Counted from the stretch's first letter, positions 53,993 to 64,000 are shown. The stretch is 64,000 nt of DNA from Brevibacillus humidisoli (GCF_020923435.1 NZ_CP087263.1:3491970-3555969); one strand, 5' to 3'. A program made the numbers and translations. The notes: generated by a model from the letters alone, not told the origin.

Positions 53993-55525
53993 TCACACAT
54001 TTTCCTCCCCTTTCACATAGTGGCAAGTCAGGCAAACTTGGCAGATAAATCGTTCGCGCGGGTCGTTGAGATCGAGCCCGGCTATCTCCTTCATCCTCTC
54101 CAAGCGGTATTTGACGGAGTTTCGGTGAATGTATAGACGATTTGCGGTCTCGATCAGGCTTCCCCCTGACTCCAGATAGAAAAAAAGCGTTTTCAGCAGG
54201 TCAGATCCGTTCTCTTTGTCATACGAGTACAACTTGCCCAGTTTTTTGGTGAAGAGATCGGCAAATCCCGGGTGATCAGCAAATTCCGCCAGCAGTTGGA
54301 ACAGTTCCACTTCCGCATAAGCCGTAACACCTGCTTCGCTGCCCAACTTGGTCCCGATCGACAGCGCCTTTCGCGCTTCCGTATAACTGTAGTGAACGTT
54401 CCAAAGCGGGTACTCTCTGCCAACTCCGATGCGCAGCGCACCCATCCCTGAGCGATGGCCAACCCAGGCTTCTAGTGCCGCTCGCCAGCTCCCCTCCTGC
54501 CGGCCATTCGTCTCCTGGATCGGCAGCAGCAGCAGGGCACGGTTCCCTCTAGTCTCCGCGTGCAGGCGGATCGAGCGACGCTGCGCTTCCTGCTCCAGCA
54601 ACTGCTGCAAGCTAGCCCAAAACGAAGGGGGCTCTGTCGTCACCGCTTGATCGTTCTCCACTACCGCCACGATCCAGCGATACTCGGGGTGTAGCCCCAA
54701 CTGCCGTCCTCGCCGCTCCACTTCGTGCCTCTGTGGCGGCAGATGGGACAGCAGCTCATCCACGAAGTTGCCGCGCAGCCGACTCTCCGTGTCCTCGGCC
54801 GTCTTGCGCCGCATCAATTCCAGCGCCACCACCAGACGGGCTTGCTCCACACAGACCTGCTCCATCTCATCGAGGCGTTCTTTGTCCACCTGCAGCTTGC
54901 CGACCACCTGCTTGTCCACCGTAATGTCCCAAGAGAGCAGGCGATTTCCGCGTCCTTCCATCTGCTGCGGCGACGAGACCAGCACCTGGCCATAGATGTC
55001 CACCACACGTACCGGTGCTTTGACCAGATCAGCGACCAGATCGGCTACTGCCTGTAAGCCGCTGTTTTCCAGCACCATGTTGGTCAACGTCTTGTGGACT
55101 TCTTCGGAGCGGCGCAGCAGATACGCCTGACGATCCAGCACCTGTTCCATAACGGCATGAGTGATATCGATATAGGGAATCCCCGTCGGGATCTCGATGA
55201 TCGGCAAACTGTAGCGTTCGCTCATCAAGATCATCTCTTCCGGGAGGTCGTGCAAAAACCGTTCCGGCTTGATCGCCAGCGCGGCAGCCCCTGCTTCCGC
55301 CAGGTGCTGGACCAGTTCCGGCAGCCGGGAGGGATCGTGGCGAATCGAGTACGCCGTAGTCAGCAGCAGTTCTCCCTCTCTCAACCATCCCTCCACTTCC
55401 GGCACTTCCATGATGTCAATGTTGCGGACGATCCGGTCCAACCCTGCCGCTCCGCTGATCACCTTTGCCTCTTTCAGGAGTGGAATGCGCATCAATTCTC
55501 TCACTGTTACACCAGCTTTATCCAT
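53993..55525 (-). CDS. PucR-family transcriptional regulator
   Basis: A 510-residue regulator with the full PucR plan. The N-terminal PucR sensing domain is residues about 5-125 (TVRELMRIPLLKEAKVISGA, REGELLLTTAYSI). A GAF-like middle follows (VRVVDIYGQVLVSS), then the CdaR GGDEF-like domain, and the C-terminal helix-turn-helix, ETANRLYIHRNSVKYRLERM. ATG at 55525 has AAGGG 8 bases upstream; a GTG three codons earlier is too close to it. Members control purine, amino-acid and peptide use. Its position just before dppB suggests that it controls the peptide operon. Confidence 0.88.
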   Translation of the reverse strand: MDKAGVTVRELMRIPLLKEAKVISGAAGLDRIVRNIDIMEVPEVEGWLREGELLLTTAYSIRHDPSRLPELVQHLAEAGAAALAIKPERFLHDLPEEMILMSERYSLPIIEIPTGIPYIDITHAVMEQVLDRQAYLLRRSEEVHKTLTNMVLENSGLQAVADLVADLVKAPVRVVDIYGQVLVSSPQQMEGRGNRLLSWDITVDKQVVGKLQVDKERLDEMEQVCVEQARLVVALELMRRKTAEDTESRLRGNFVDELLSHLPPQRHEVERRGRQLGLHPEYRWIVAVVENDQAVTTEPPSFWASLQQLLEQEAQRRSIRLHAETRGNRALLLLPIQETNGRQEGSWRAALEAWVGHRSGMGALRIGVGREYPLWNVHYSYTEARKALSIGTKLGSEAGVTAYAEVELFQLLAEFADHPGFADLFTKKLGKLYSYDKENGSDLLKTLFFYLESGGSLIETANRLYIHRNSVKYRLERMKEIAGLDLNDPRERFICQVCLTCHYVKGEENV

Positions 55526-55780
55526 TCCAATCACCCTTTATCGCATTAATCATCTAGTCTAGCAAAGGAGGCGACTCGTTGAAATAGTATAAAATCTTTT
55601 TATTGAATCCCTTTCATTATAATCCACTTTTTTGGTCCTCCCCTGTGTTACTCTTTTCCAATCACTACGTACCGGAAAAAGGTGAGAGAAAAAGCAAAGC
55701 CGATCGTCCTGTCACTTGGATCGATCGGCGATTTGAAAGGGCGCATTCCCGTATTCGACTGGCTGCTGTTTCTGTCATCT

Positions 55781-55812
55781 ACTGATTGTTGATTGTATCC
55801 CACTGATTGTTG
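55781..55812. repeat. Direct repeat ACTGATTGTTG, 21-bp period
   Basis: ACTGATTGTTG occurs at 55781-55791 and 55802-55812, two helical turns apart, between the PucR-type regulator and the racemase-like gene. An inverted pair GCCGATCG/CGATCGGC lies near 55697-55731. Apart from these, and a hairpin at 55843-55892 that may end the racemase gene, I see nothing in the 360-base gap. Confidence 0.4.
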
Positions 55813-55887
55813 GGGCCGTGGGTGGAAGCATGGAAAAGGTGAGCTGAAGCAAACAGTCTAAGCTGCTCTCATCTGGCTGTTTGGTTT

Positions 55888-56541
55888 TCAGCCTATTTCG
55901 GCTTGATCGCTCGCAACTACTTGGGAAGCAGACGCTCCGATAGCCAGGATGGGATCAACAGCTGCAATCCCCAACTCCTTTGTCAGCACATCGGCCAGTC
56001 CGATCGTCACAAATCCCGTACAGCAGAGGGCGAGCGCCTGAGCCCCCCGTTCCTGAAGCCGTCGTGCCGCAGCCACCGCCTGCTGCATTCCACCCGGTTT
56101 CTGCAGATCAAGCGTCGTCCGAACACCTTCCGGCCGGTCCGCTCCGATATACGCTCCTCCTAGTATGTGTTTCACCGTTGGCGGCGCATCGGGGAGAATC
56201 GTGAGCACGCCCACCTTGTCCGCCAGAGTCAACGCGAGATGGGCTGCGGCAGACCCGGCGCTGATCACCGGTATGGACAGCGCTGCACGTACCTCTTGCA
56301 GCCCCGGATCAGCCGCACAGCTTATCCCAATGGCCCGACATCCTCGCTGCTCCAACGCTTGAGCCAAGCTGATAATCTTGGGAATCGCTGCCGCTTCTGT
56401 CTCTTGGTCATACACGCCTTCCGGCTGGTCCGGGATACATTCGCTGATGACCGGCAGATTGTAACGGGTGCGAATCAGTTCACCATGCATCGCAATCGCT
56501 TCCGGATCGGACAGCGTGATCACACGAATCATTCCTAACAT
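55888..56541 (-). CDS. Aspartate/glutamate/hydantoin racemase-like protein
   Basis: A 218-residue protein of the Asp/Glu racemase superfamily. The two catalytic cysteines are visible as C75 in AIGISCAADPGLQEV and C173 or C174 in QALALCCTGFVTIG, in the expected symmetric positions. VISAGSAAAHLALTLADKVG lies between. It is closer to hydantoin racemases than to cell-wall MurI. ATG at 56541 follows GGGGGG at 7 bases; the frame upstream is ignored. It sits upstream of the PucR regulator on the same strand, fitting catabolism of D- or cyclised amino-acid derivatives. The substrate is inference. Confidence 0.82.
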   Translation of the reverse strand: MLGMIRVITLSDPEAIAMHGELIRTRYNLPVISECIPDQPEGVYDQETEAAAIPKIISLAQALEQRGCRAIGISCAADPGLQEVRAALSIPVISAGSAAAHLALTLADKVGVLTILPDAPPTVKHILGGAYIGADRPEGVRTTLDLQKPGGMQQAVAAARRLQERGAQALALCCTGFVTIGLADVLTKELGIAAVDPILAIGASASQVVASDQAEIG

Positions 56542-56673
56542 GTTCAATCCCCCCTGTGCACCTGATTTCCCTCTATTATAGGTTCTCATCCCTCATCTTC
56601 GATATGTCTGCAGCAGACAAAAGCAGGCCACAGCGGTTGTACGATCGATACAGGCGAACAGAATCTGATGCAG

Positions 56674-59600
56674 CTAGTCTCTGACCGGTACGGAAATCGC
56701 TGCATCCCGAGAAAAGAAATACAGGTAGCACTCATCAACCGGTCGTTGGTACACGTGCTTGACAGCACGGGCATACAAGCCGACCTGCTCGCGATAACGA
56801 TTGGCAAGCTGGCGGCTGACCGCCTCGCTCCACTCCCCATATATCGCATCCGTCTTGTAGTCGATCAGGATCAGTCGCCCGTCTTCTCCCTCAACCAAAC
56901 AATCGATTACACCCTGCACGATCACCCGTTCATCTGCTCCAGCCTGTTCCGGGTCAATCTCACCCACAGGTATAGCCATCGTAAATGGCAGTTCGCGGTG
57001 CAGGCTGCGGGCTCCCCTCACGATCGCCCCCAGCTTGCTTTGGAAAAAGGCAGCGATCCGGGCCACATCCACCTGGGCCGCTTCCTCCGCCGTCAGATAC
57101 TGCCGAGCGACCAGCTCCGCCAGTTGACCACGCAGATCAGTCTCATCCAACGAGCCGGACATGTCTACATGCTGCATAACCAAATGCATGATCGTACCGA
57201 TCTCGCTGCTGGTGAAGCGGGCAGAACCGGCGCTTCTGCCATTCTCCTCTGAACTGGTCAGGAAACGGGGCCGCTGGGTAATCTGTGGCAGTCGCATCGC
57301 CTTGCGCGCTGATGGCGTCCAGAGTGCCGAATCGTCCCCCTGCTGACGCATCAGGACATGCTTGAGGTCGCTGACGCTCCACTTGGCGGCCGTCTGACTC
57401 GCCTGCCGATGCGGATACTGCCAACCCAGCCGCTCCTCAACCAACTGCTTGTAGGGGGCGATCTCCACATCGACAGGAATCGGCTCCAGCTTGAGGATGC
57501 GTTTCCAAACTTGTTCGTCCAGCTGGGCGGTCGTCGTCTGGGAGGGCAGATCACTGGCTTGATACAACTGAAACCGCCAGCGTGAATCGTCAGGGATGAG
57601 TGGTACCGAAACAGCATCCTCTGCCACCCCTGCCATCTCCCGCAGCATCAGGCCAGCAGGATGACGGATCAAGGCCCGACCGATCCAGTCGAGGTAGCAG
57701 CGGGCCTGGATCAACTCTTCATCTGCCATCCTCTCCCCCCGGAGAGCTTGTTCACACCAGCGACCTATCTGCTCACCCAGTCCCTTGGCCGAACCGACGA
57801 GCAGCAGTTTCTCGCGGGCGCGTGTGAGGGCCACATAGAGCACCCGCATCTCTTCAGCCAGCATCTCCAGCCGGAGCTGCTGTTTGATGCCATGGTGAGC
57901 AAAGGAAGGATAGCGCAAGCGCAGGGATGGATCTACTACATACGGACCGAAGCCCAAATCTTTGTGCACCAGAAACTGCTTCTGCAAGTCCTGGGTGTTA
58001 AACCGTTTGCCGAGCCCTGCGACAAACACGACCGGGAATTCCAGTCCCTTGCTTTTGTGGATGGTCATGACCCGAACGACATCTTCACTCTCCCCGATCG
58101 TACGCGCCTCACCCAGATCGCTGCCCTGCTGCTGCAGACGGTCGATAAAGCGGAGGAATCGGAACAAACCACGATGCGACCCGGCCTCGTACTGCTTGGA
58201 GCGGTCATGCAGCGCACGCAGATTGGCCTGTCGCTGTTTGCCGTTTTCCAGTGCCGAGACGTAGTCTACATAGCCGGTATCCCGGTAAATGTCCGTGATC
58301 AGTTCCGCCAACGAACGACGCCGCGCTGTCGTCCGCCAGTGCTCCAACCGGCGGAGAAAATGCTGCAATCTCCCTATCCATGCCACTTCGTCCGGCGTGG
58401 ATTGGCGGGCAAATCGCTCCACTGCTTCATGAAACGGCAGGGACGGGAAGCGAACGCGGATCTCCGCCAGCCTGTTCTCCGACAGTCCGACGATCGGGGA
58501 ACGGAGTACGGCCGCGAGCGGGATGTCCTGACGCGGGTTATCGATCAGACGGAGCAGCGAGAGCATCACCTCTACTTCCGTCGCCGAGAAGTACCCGTCG
58601 CTTTGTTCGGCGTAGACCGGAATCCCGGCGGCTCGGAACTCCTCCATCATCGGCTGTGCCCAACTGGAGGAAGCTCTCAACAAGATGACAATGTCACGGT
58701 AGCTGACCGGGCGCATCCCTTTTGTCTGCTTGTCGTAGACGAGCAGCGGCTCTCCTCCCTGTCCCGGCTCGATCCACCGGCGAATCTGCTGTGCGATCAA
58801 GCGCGCTTCCAGTTGCGCGGCTGACGCTTCTTCGGCCGCACTCTCCTCGCTCGCTTCCCCCTCGATGAGCTGATCGCTTTCGGTCGATTCGTGTGGCGGT
58901 GCAGCTCCCGCCACCACTTCTGTTCCGTCGACCAGAGAGCGGTCGATCAGGTGAACCTCAACATCCAACTGACCGTCGACAGCCAGCGGATAGTCTGCTC
59001 GACAGATCAGTTCGGCCGCCTTGTCGTAGGCAATCTCTCCCACTCGCGGTGACATGATCAGGCGAAACAAATAGTTTACAGCATCCACAACTTCGCGGCG
59101 GCTGCGGAAGTTGGCGGCCAGGTCGATCCGAACGCCTGGTTCTGCCGCCACCGCCTGTGTTGGATCGTCGCTTTCCACCGACAGCGACGCGATCTGCTGC
59201 TGCGATCGGTCAAACCGCCGGTAAGAGAGGTACTTCTGCATAAACAGCTTCGGCTCAGCCAGGCGAAACCGGTAGATACTTTGCTTTACGTCACCTACCA
59301 TGAAGCGGTTGGCTGACCAGCCATCTGTCGGCGGCCGCGACACCATCTCCAATATCGTCTCCTGAACCAGGTTGATATCCTGATACTCATCTACCAGCAC
59401 TTCCACAAACTGCTCCTGCAGCTGCCTGGCGACCGGGGACGGCTGGAGCCGCCCCGCTTGGTCGGTCTCCGTCAGAATCCGCAGCGCAAGATGTTCCAGG
59501 TCGCTGAAGTCAACCAGAGAACGAGCCTGCTTCTCCCGCTCAAACGCATCGGCAAACTGATTCACCAAACGGGCGAGTGTCTGCATCAGCGGTGCTGTTC

Positions 59601-60612
59601 GCTGCAAATCACGCAGGATCAAGGCAGCATCCTGGGTAAAGGTATCTTCGCGCAGTTTGTTGACAATCTCCTTCGCCTGATTTCGCAGTGACTGCACCTG
59701 CTCCTTTTGCGGTACAAGCTCTGGATCAAGTCCACGGATCGTCGGCAGACGGCCAAACGAGATGGCATGTACCGCCGCTGCAAGCCCTTCCCAACTGGTT
59801 TCCTCCCTGCGACAGGCAGCTGCGATCGCTGCCCGCTCCTGCTGCAGCAGCGGTACATATGCCGCAAGCTCCTCTGTCTCTTCAGCCAGTTCCAGCGCTC
59901 TCGCCACAGCTGCCTCTGCTCGCTGCAGCTCCAGGCAAACAGCAGCGAGCAGACTGCTCGTCCAAGGCAAGCTATCCAGCGACGTCGATTGGTCCACGTC
60001 AAACATCGCGGCGGCCTGCTCCAACCATCCAGCGGGATCGGGATGGCTGCGCGAAAAGTCGTACAAGTGGAGCAGCAGTTCTTCCAGACGATTGTCCCCT
60101 TGTTCGTCTACAAACCCCTCGGCCAGTTCCTGAAACTCCTGATCGTGCTCGTACCATTCTTCCAGCAGAGATTCCAGCACATCCCGGCGGAGAAGCTCTA
60201 CTTCCAGTTGGTCGGCAATCCGGAAATCGGGATCAATGTCGACGACGTAGTAATACTGCCGCAACAGTCCCAGACAGAAGGAATGCAGTGTGGTGATGGA
60301 TGCACGCTGCAGCAGTGCCAACTGCCGCCTGAGGTCGGCAGCACCTGGGTGCTGCTCTACCGCTTTGCGCAGCGCTTCGCCAATCCGGTGGCGCATCTCC
60401 GCCGCTGCCGCATTGGTAAAGGTGACCACAAGCAGCCGATCGACGCTGACCGGATCGTCCGGTTGGGTAACCTGCCGGATGATTCGCTCGACGAGGACCG
60501 ATGTTTTCCCTGAACCTGCCGCTGCCGCCACCAGCAGATGCTGACCTCTGACTGTGATCGCCTGCCACTGCTCATCCGTCCATTGTTCTGGTTTTGCTGT
60601 CTGATTGGACAT
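56674..60612 (-). CDS. addA: AddA helicase-nuclease subunit
   Basis: A 1312-residue UvrD-family helicase and nuclease, part of AddAB, which processes double-strand breaks for RecA. Walker A is VAAAAGSGKTSVLVERII near residues 28-45 and Walker B LVDEYQDINLVQ. Helicase motifs ANFRSRREVVDAVNYLF and VMTIHKSKGLEFPVVFVAG are clear. The C-terminal RecB-like nuclease has GVIDCLVEGEDG and LILIDYKTDAI. ATG at 60612 has AGGAG 8 bases before it, and the frame start overlaps the addB stop, so the subunits are translationally linked. Normal length for Bacillales. Confidence 0.97.
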   Translation of the reverse strand: MSNQTAKPEQWTDEQWQAITVRGQHLLVAAAAGSGKTSVLVERIIRQVTQPDDPVSVDRLLVVTFTNAAAAEMRHRIGEALRKAVEQHPGAADLRRQLALLQRASITTLHSFCLGLLRQYYYVVDIDPDFRIADQLEVELLRRDVLESLLEEWYEHDQEFQELAEGFVDEQGDNRLEELLLHLYDFSRSHPDPAGWLEQAAAMFDVDQSTSLDSLPWTSSLLAAVCLELQRAEAAVARALELAEETEELAAYVPLLQQERAAIAAACRREETSWEGLAAAVHAISFGRLPTIRGLDPELVPQKEQVQSLRNQAKEIVNKLREDTFTQDAALILRDLQRTAPLMQTLARLVNQFADAFEREKQARSLVDFSDLEHLALRILTETDQAGRLQPSPVARQLQEQFVEVLVDEYQDINLVQETILEMVSRPPTDGWSANRFMVGDVKQSIYRFRLAEPKLFMQKYLSYRRFDRSQQQIASLSVESDDPTQAVAAEPGVRIDLAANFRSRREVVDAVNYLFRLIMSPRVGEIAYDKAAELICRADYPLAVDGQLDVEVHLIDRSLVDGTEVVAGAAPPHESTESDQLIEGEASEESAAEEASAAQLEARLIAQQIRRWIEPGQGGEPLLVYDKQTKGMRPVSYRDIVILLRASSSWAQPMMEEFRAAGIPVYAEQSDGYFSATEVEVMLSLLRLIDNPRQDIPLAAVLRSPIVGLSENRLAEIRVRFPSLPFHEAVERFARQSTPDEVAWIGRLQHFLRRLEHWRTTARRRSLAELITDIYRDTGYVDYVSALENGKQRQANLRALHDRSKQYEAGSHRGLFRFLRFIDRLQQQGSDLGEARTIGESEDVVRVMTIHKSKGLEFPVVFVAGLGKRFNTQDLQKQFLVHKDLGFGPYVVDPSLRLRYPSFAHHGIKQQLRLEMLAEEMRVLYVALTRAREKLLLVGSAKGLGEQIGRWCEQALRGERMADEELIQARCYLDWIGRALIRHPAGLMLREMAGVAEDAVSVPLIPDDSRWRFQLYQASDLPSQTTTAQLDEQVWKRILKLEPIPVDVEIAPYKQLVEERLGWQYPHRQASQTAAKWSVSDLKHVLMRQQGDDSALWTPSARKAMRLPQITQRPRFLTSSEENGRSAGSARFTSSEIGTIMHLVMQHVDMSGSLDETDLRGQLAELVARQYLTAEEAAQVDVARIAAFFQSKLGAIVRGARSLHRELPFTMAIPVGEIDPEQAGADERVIVQGVIDCLVEGEDGRLILIDYKTDAIYGEWSEAVSRQLANRYREQVGLYARAVKHVYQRPVDECYLYFFSRDAAISVPVRD

Positions 60613-60626
60613 CCCGCTCACTCCTT

Positions 60627-63600
60627 TCATTGCCCCTCAGGCCGTGCATCCTCCGCAGAATGGTCATCAGCAGGGGAGACAACTTGCCGTATCATCGTCC
60701 ACAATTCATCGTCCCTAGCCTGGACGATCGGCCGTGCGCTGTTTCCCTCATGCAGTTGATCAAACTGGCATACCGGCTTGTACGAACAGTTCTGGCATGC
60801 GAGATAAGGTCCCTGCACGTACGGGGAAATCTCGATTTCGCCGCCTGTCATCCTCTTCGTGACCTGCTTGATCGTCTGACGGACGTACGAGGTAAGCAGC
60901 GAAAACTGCTCCGGTGTAGCGACAGACGAGCGAGAGGTAAAACTGCCATCTTTCTTTAGGCCAAACGGAAGGATATCGGAACTGCCGCTCCCGGTCTGTT
61001 CATCCATCAACCGCGCCACTTCCGGATCAGCCAGCATCCAGCCTTTCATGCGCAGCTTTTTGCTCCGTTCTTGTGCCAGTTCATCAGCTGTCAGGATGTT
61101 TTTGGCGGTAATAAACGGATCAGCCACCTGGTAGTAAAAAACGCCGCCAATATCCGCTTTTTCACCCAGCCATTTCTCCGCATGGCTGACCACTACATCC
61201 AGATAGACGAGCAGTTGCAGATTAAGCCCGTTCCAGATGTCGGAGAGCGCCAGCTTTTTGCTGCCGGACTTGTAATCAATCACACGAAGCAGGCGGCGCC
61301 CTTCTCCAATTGACTGGTCGACACGGTCGATCCGCCCGATCAACTGCAGCCGAATCCCGTCCTCCAACTGCAGCGTCAGTCCCGGCAGCTCTGCGTTTGG
61401 CCCAAAGGATACCTCCAGACCGACCGGCACAAACCGGCTGCGGCGGGCGTGTTCGCCCAACACCACTATTGCCCGTCCGACCGCTCGCTTCAGCTTGCCC
61501 GCCAGAAAACGGTAGCGAGCCGTACGACTCAAGATACTGCCCCGCGTCAGCGGCACGATCTCATCTACGACCTGATCGGCCAATGCCATCCCATGCCGCT
61601 CCGTGATGTTGGCCCAGTCGATTCGCTCCTGCTGCATACGCTCGACGGCCCGTTTCAGGGAAGCATGGAACAACTCGCCCACATCAAACCGCTCCAGCCG
61701 ATACAGCTCGCGCTCGGCGAGGCGCAGGCCGTGTGAGGAAAAATGGGAAAACGGGCAGGTCTGGAAGCGCTCCAGCCTGGACACACTGAGCCGCAGTTCC
61801 TGACCGTACAGCTGGCGACTGATTTCCGGCGCAAGCGGCGCTGCCCGATTGGTATAGTTCAGCCCAGACAACAGCCAGCGCTGCCGCAGAGCTGATTCTG
61901 CCCTTTTCACAAACCAGTCGTAAACAGCCCACCAGAACGGCGTCAACGTCGTTCCTTTTTTCACCTGACGAAACAGAGTCAGGAGATGGACAAACACTTG
62001 CTGCGGCGTGCCCAGCAGGCGGAGATCACTCTCTGCCTCACCGTTTGGTTCGTCGGCAAAGAAACGGACGTGAATCCCTGGCAGTGTCTCTTTGACCCGC
62101 TGAAAGACAGCGGAAGGCAAGAGCCCTTTTCCTTCTTCGTCTGCCAGCGCACAGCTTAGCCAGAGCCGTTCGGAGGGGCGGGTGAACGCCTGGTAGAGCA
62201 AAAACTGCTCGGCCAACAGGCGCTGTTTGGCACTCGGAGCCAATTCCACCCCTGCCTCTGCGAGCCTCTCCCTTTCTGCTTCGTCCAGGATACTATCCTC
62301 ACTGGGACGCAAGGGGATCACCCCGTCGTTTACGCCCAACACAAAGGCGGCTTTGACATCAGGCTGTCGCGAACGCTCCATCGATCCGACAAGCACTTGA
62401 TCCAGCGCAGGCGGCACCAAGCCCAGTTGGATGCTCTCCAAACCGCTGTCCAATATCCGGCTGTAACTGGTCAAGTCGATGCATTCGTCCCCCAGCACCT
62501 CAACCACTTGGTCGAACAACTCCATCAAATCGTTCCATACCTGGGGATGCTCGCGGGCTGTTTCCAAATCTCCCCGCTGCTCCGCTTCCTGCTGCCACCT
62601 CTCCAGTCTCTCTGGAACGTGCAGATCGGCGAGAAACTGATACAAGGCAGTCGTAATCGCCCGTACATTCCGTTTGGCCGCCGCTTTTGCGGCCCGATCC
62701 AGCACAAGCAGCGGACGAGCGTAGCGACGTCGTATCTCATCGATTCGTTCATAACGTTGATCGCCAGCCGGGTGATACCGCCACTGTGCATCGTCTGACC
62801 ACTGAGCACCCTGGATGCCGTAAGCCAGCACGTAGTTTTCCAGCAGGTCCACCTCGGCTCGCATCGCCTCCTGCTCCATCTCTTCCTCGGGCTGTACCAG
62901 ATCTGTCTTGAGGCAGCGGAACACAGCCTCATACTTCCAGCGCGATGTGACCACTTCCAGAGCGGAGCGAACCAACTCCACCAGCGGGTGATGCAGCACC
63001 GAACGCTTCTGGTCGAGGAAAAACGGGATCTCGTACTCGCGAAATACACTGCTGATCTCATCGGCATACGTCCCGATCTCCCTCAACAGCACGGCCATAT
63101 CCCGCCAACGATACCCTTCTTCCCGGGCTAAAGACAGCATCTGCAGGGCTGCCGCCTGTACTTCTGCCCGCCGATTGGCCGCGGTGACCAGTGTCACCTC
63201 ATCCTCTCGCCCCGCAGGTGGGCAGGAAGCAGGACTGCCCCAGGAAAAGTAACTCGCTTCCAACTGCGCCAACCACGGACTTCGGACAAAGCGTTCTGCT
63301 TGTGGAAGCAGGACCGGCGGTTTCATCTGCACTCCTGCTTCATCGGCAAGCTGAGTCAATCTGCGATACGTCTCTGCGGTCGGATAAAAGAGGGCCAACT
63401 CGTCGATCGCTTGCTCCCGTTCATCCGGATCGAGACTGAGGGCGATCGTCACCTGGCGAGCATGACGCATCAGCTGTTCGATCACCATGTACTCCTGGCG
63501 GGTGAAACCGCTAAAACCGTCAATCCATACCTCCGCCTTGCCTACATAGGCAGATGCAGCGATTTGCTCCGTCACCATCGTCAGCATGTCATCCGTATCG

Positions 63601-64000
63601 TAATACTGTCCGCTGAGATATCCATCGTAAGCCGCCATAACCAGACGCAGATCGTGCAGCTTTTGAGCAAGTGTGCCCCCGCTCCACTCCTGCTCAGCCA
63701 GCTGATCGAGGGCTACGCCATAGCGCTTGCATTCACTGATCATTCTGGCCAGCTGTCCGGCAAAACCCGGCTGCAGGGAGGCCCGCTGGAAGATCTGCAG
63801 TTCGTTCCGATGTTTTTCCAACAGCATCCGCAGCACCATCTGCTTCCCTAACTCATCAACGGGAAGCTTGGCGCCCCCGCCCATTTCCTGTGTAATCCGG
63901 TAGGCGAGCCGGCCAAAGCTTAACACCTGTGCCTGGACGACCGCCCCCGCTGCAGAGCGGGTCGCCAAATCATACTCCGCTTGAAACGTGGCTTGTTCCG
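60627..64000 (-). CDS. addB: AddB nuclease subunit, N-terminus outside window
   Basis: The last 1123 codons of AddB. The frame stays open to the window edge, where it reads EQATFQAEYDLATRSAAG, typical of the AddB N-terminus, so only a short part is missing. AddB lacks helicase activity but recognises Chi and carries a second nuclease: VIDYKSGSKKLALSD. Four cysteines hold an iron-sulfur cluster: one in FQTCPFSHFSSHG and three in CQNCSYKPVCQF near the end. It is the promoter-proximal partner of addA, whose start lies 15 bases past the addB stop. Confidence 0.96.
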   Translation of the reverse strand, partial: EQATFQAEYDLATRSAAGAVVQAQVLSFGRLAYRITQEMGGGAKLPVDELGKQMVLRMLLEKHRNELQIFQRASLQPGFAGQLARMISECKRYGVALDQLAEQEWSGGTLAQKLHDLRLVMAAYDGYLSGQYYDTDDMLTMVTEQIAASAYVGKAEVWIDGFSGFTRQEYMVIEQLMRHARQVTIALSLDPDEREQAIDELALFYPTAETYRRLTQLADEAGVQMKPPVLLPQAERFVRSPWLAQLEASYFSWGSPASCPPAGREDEVTLVTAANRRAEVQAAALQMLSLAREEGYRWRDMAVLLREIGTYADEISSVFREYEIPFFLDQKRSVLHHPLVELVRSALEVVTSRWKYEAVFRCLKTDLVQPEEEMEQEAMRAEVDLLENYVLAYGIQGAQWSDDAQWRYHPAGDQRYERIDEIRRRYARPLLVLDRAAKAAAKRNVRAITTALYQFLADLHVPERLERWQQEAEQRGDLETAREHPQVWNDLMELFDQVVEVLGDECIDLTSYSRILDSGLESIQLGLVPPALDQVLVGSMERSRQPDVKAAFVLGVNDGVIPLRPSEDSILDEAERERLAEAGVELAPSAKQRLLAEQFLLYQAFTRPSERLWLSCALADEEGKGLLPSAVFQRVKETLPGIHVRFFADEPNGEAESDLRLLGTPQQVFVHLLTLFRQVKKGTTLTPFWWAVYDWFVKRAESALRQRWLLSGLNYTNRAAPLAPEISRQLYGQELRLSVSRLERFQTCPFSHFSSHGLRLAERELYRLERFDVGELFHASLKRAVERMQQERIDWANITERHGMALADQVVDEIVPLTRGSILSRTARYRFLAGKLKRAVGRAIVVLGEHARRSRFVPVGLEVSFGPNAELPGLTLQLEDGIRLQLIGRIDRVDQSIGEGRRLLRVIDYKSGSKKLALSDIWNGLNLQLLVYLDVVVSHAEKWLGEKADIGGVFYYQVADPFITAKNILTADELAQERSKKLRMKGWMLADPEVARLMDEQTGSGSSDILPFGLKKDGSFTSRSSVATPEQFSLLTSYVRQTIKQVTKRMTGGEIEISPYVQGPYLACQNCSYKPVCQFDQLHEGNSARPIVQARDDELWTMIRQVVSPADDHSAEDARPEGQ

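Noticed and set aside
55603-55785. 60-codon frame in the gap before the racemase-like gene
   Set aside because: Low-complexity start, no ribosome binding site, no recognisable protein.
56586-56849. 87-codon minus-strand frame at the 3' end of addA
   Set aside because: Lies in another frame over addA codons; Ser/Arg/Cys-rich shadow without its own start signals.

Overview
The window reads as chromosomal DNA of an endospore-forming Bacillales, most likely Brevibacillus or a close relative in the Paenibacillaceae. Reasons: moderately high GC coding sequence with strong GGAGG-type ribosome binding sites and several TTG/GTG starts; a proline T-box ahead of proBAC; a perfect match to the Bacillus FadR operator ahead of fadN-fadA; ald next to an AdeR-like PucR regulator; sporulation-type sensor kinases; addB-addA; and no phage, IS element, rRNA operon or CRISPR array. 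The genus is inference. Most genes lie on the minus strand.

Layout. 0-3.3 kb: fatty-acid beta-oxidation (fadN, partial fadA) with promoter and FadR site. 3.3-4.6 kb: a small unknown protein and a lipoprotein. 4.6-9.3 kb: T-box, proB, proA, proC, then a P-loop NTPase with an Asp23-like tail. 9.4-13.9 kb: pyrD-panE-ispH-MFS transporter, a possible transcription unit. 14.0-15.7 kb: an AT-rich gene for a secreted metalloprotease-like lipoprotein, followed by a 200-bp imperfect palindrome. 16-21.3 kb: ald, AdeR-like regulator, orphan CheY-like receiver, small protein, three-PAS histidine kinase. 21.5-27.7 kb: redoxin, two tRNA genes, a BMP-type binding protein paired with a membrane histidine kinase, an esterase, a YabR-like S1 protein, a VanZ-like protein. 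27.8-32.3 kb: an adaptor lipoprotein and an RND protein that appears to lack the usual proton-relay residues. 32.5-36.8 kb: scoAB, long intergenic hairpins, guanine-deaminase-like protein, carboxylesterase, purU.

36.9-43.9 kb is the most unusual metabolic locus: a self-contained six-gene operon (SorC regulator, sugar-binding lipoprotein, double-NBD ATPase, permease, tryptophan-synthase-alpha-like protein, FGGY kinase). It resembles the AI-2 lsr layout but has a TrpA-like protein where an aldolase would sit, and that protein has lost the standard TrpA signature. I infer import, phosphorylation, then retro-aldol cleavage of an unknown polyol or sugar conjugate. 43.9-45.2 kb is a second AT-rich insert (M23 peptidase plus a membrane protein). 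It is followed by the same roughly 50-bp sequence that ends the palindrome after the first AT-rich gene.

45.3-56.5 kb is a peptide-use locus: DppB, DppC, a binding protein, an M20 peptidase, an unknown protein, a DUF1177 protein, DppD, DppF, plus a PucR-type regulator and an Asp/Glu/hydantoin-racemase-like protein. 56.7-64 kb holds addA and most of addB, the recombination nuclease-helicase. All calls rest on reading the sequence and remembered family features; no database search was possible.
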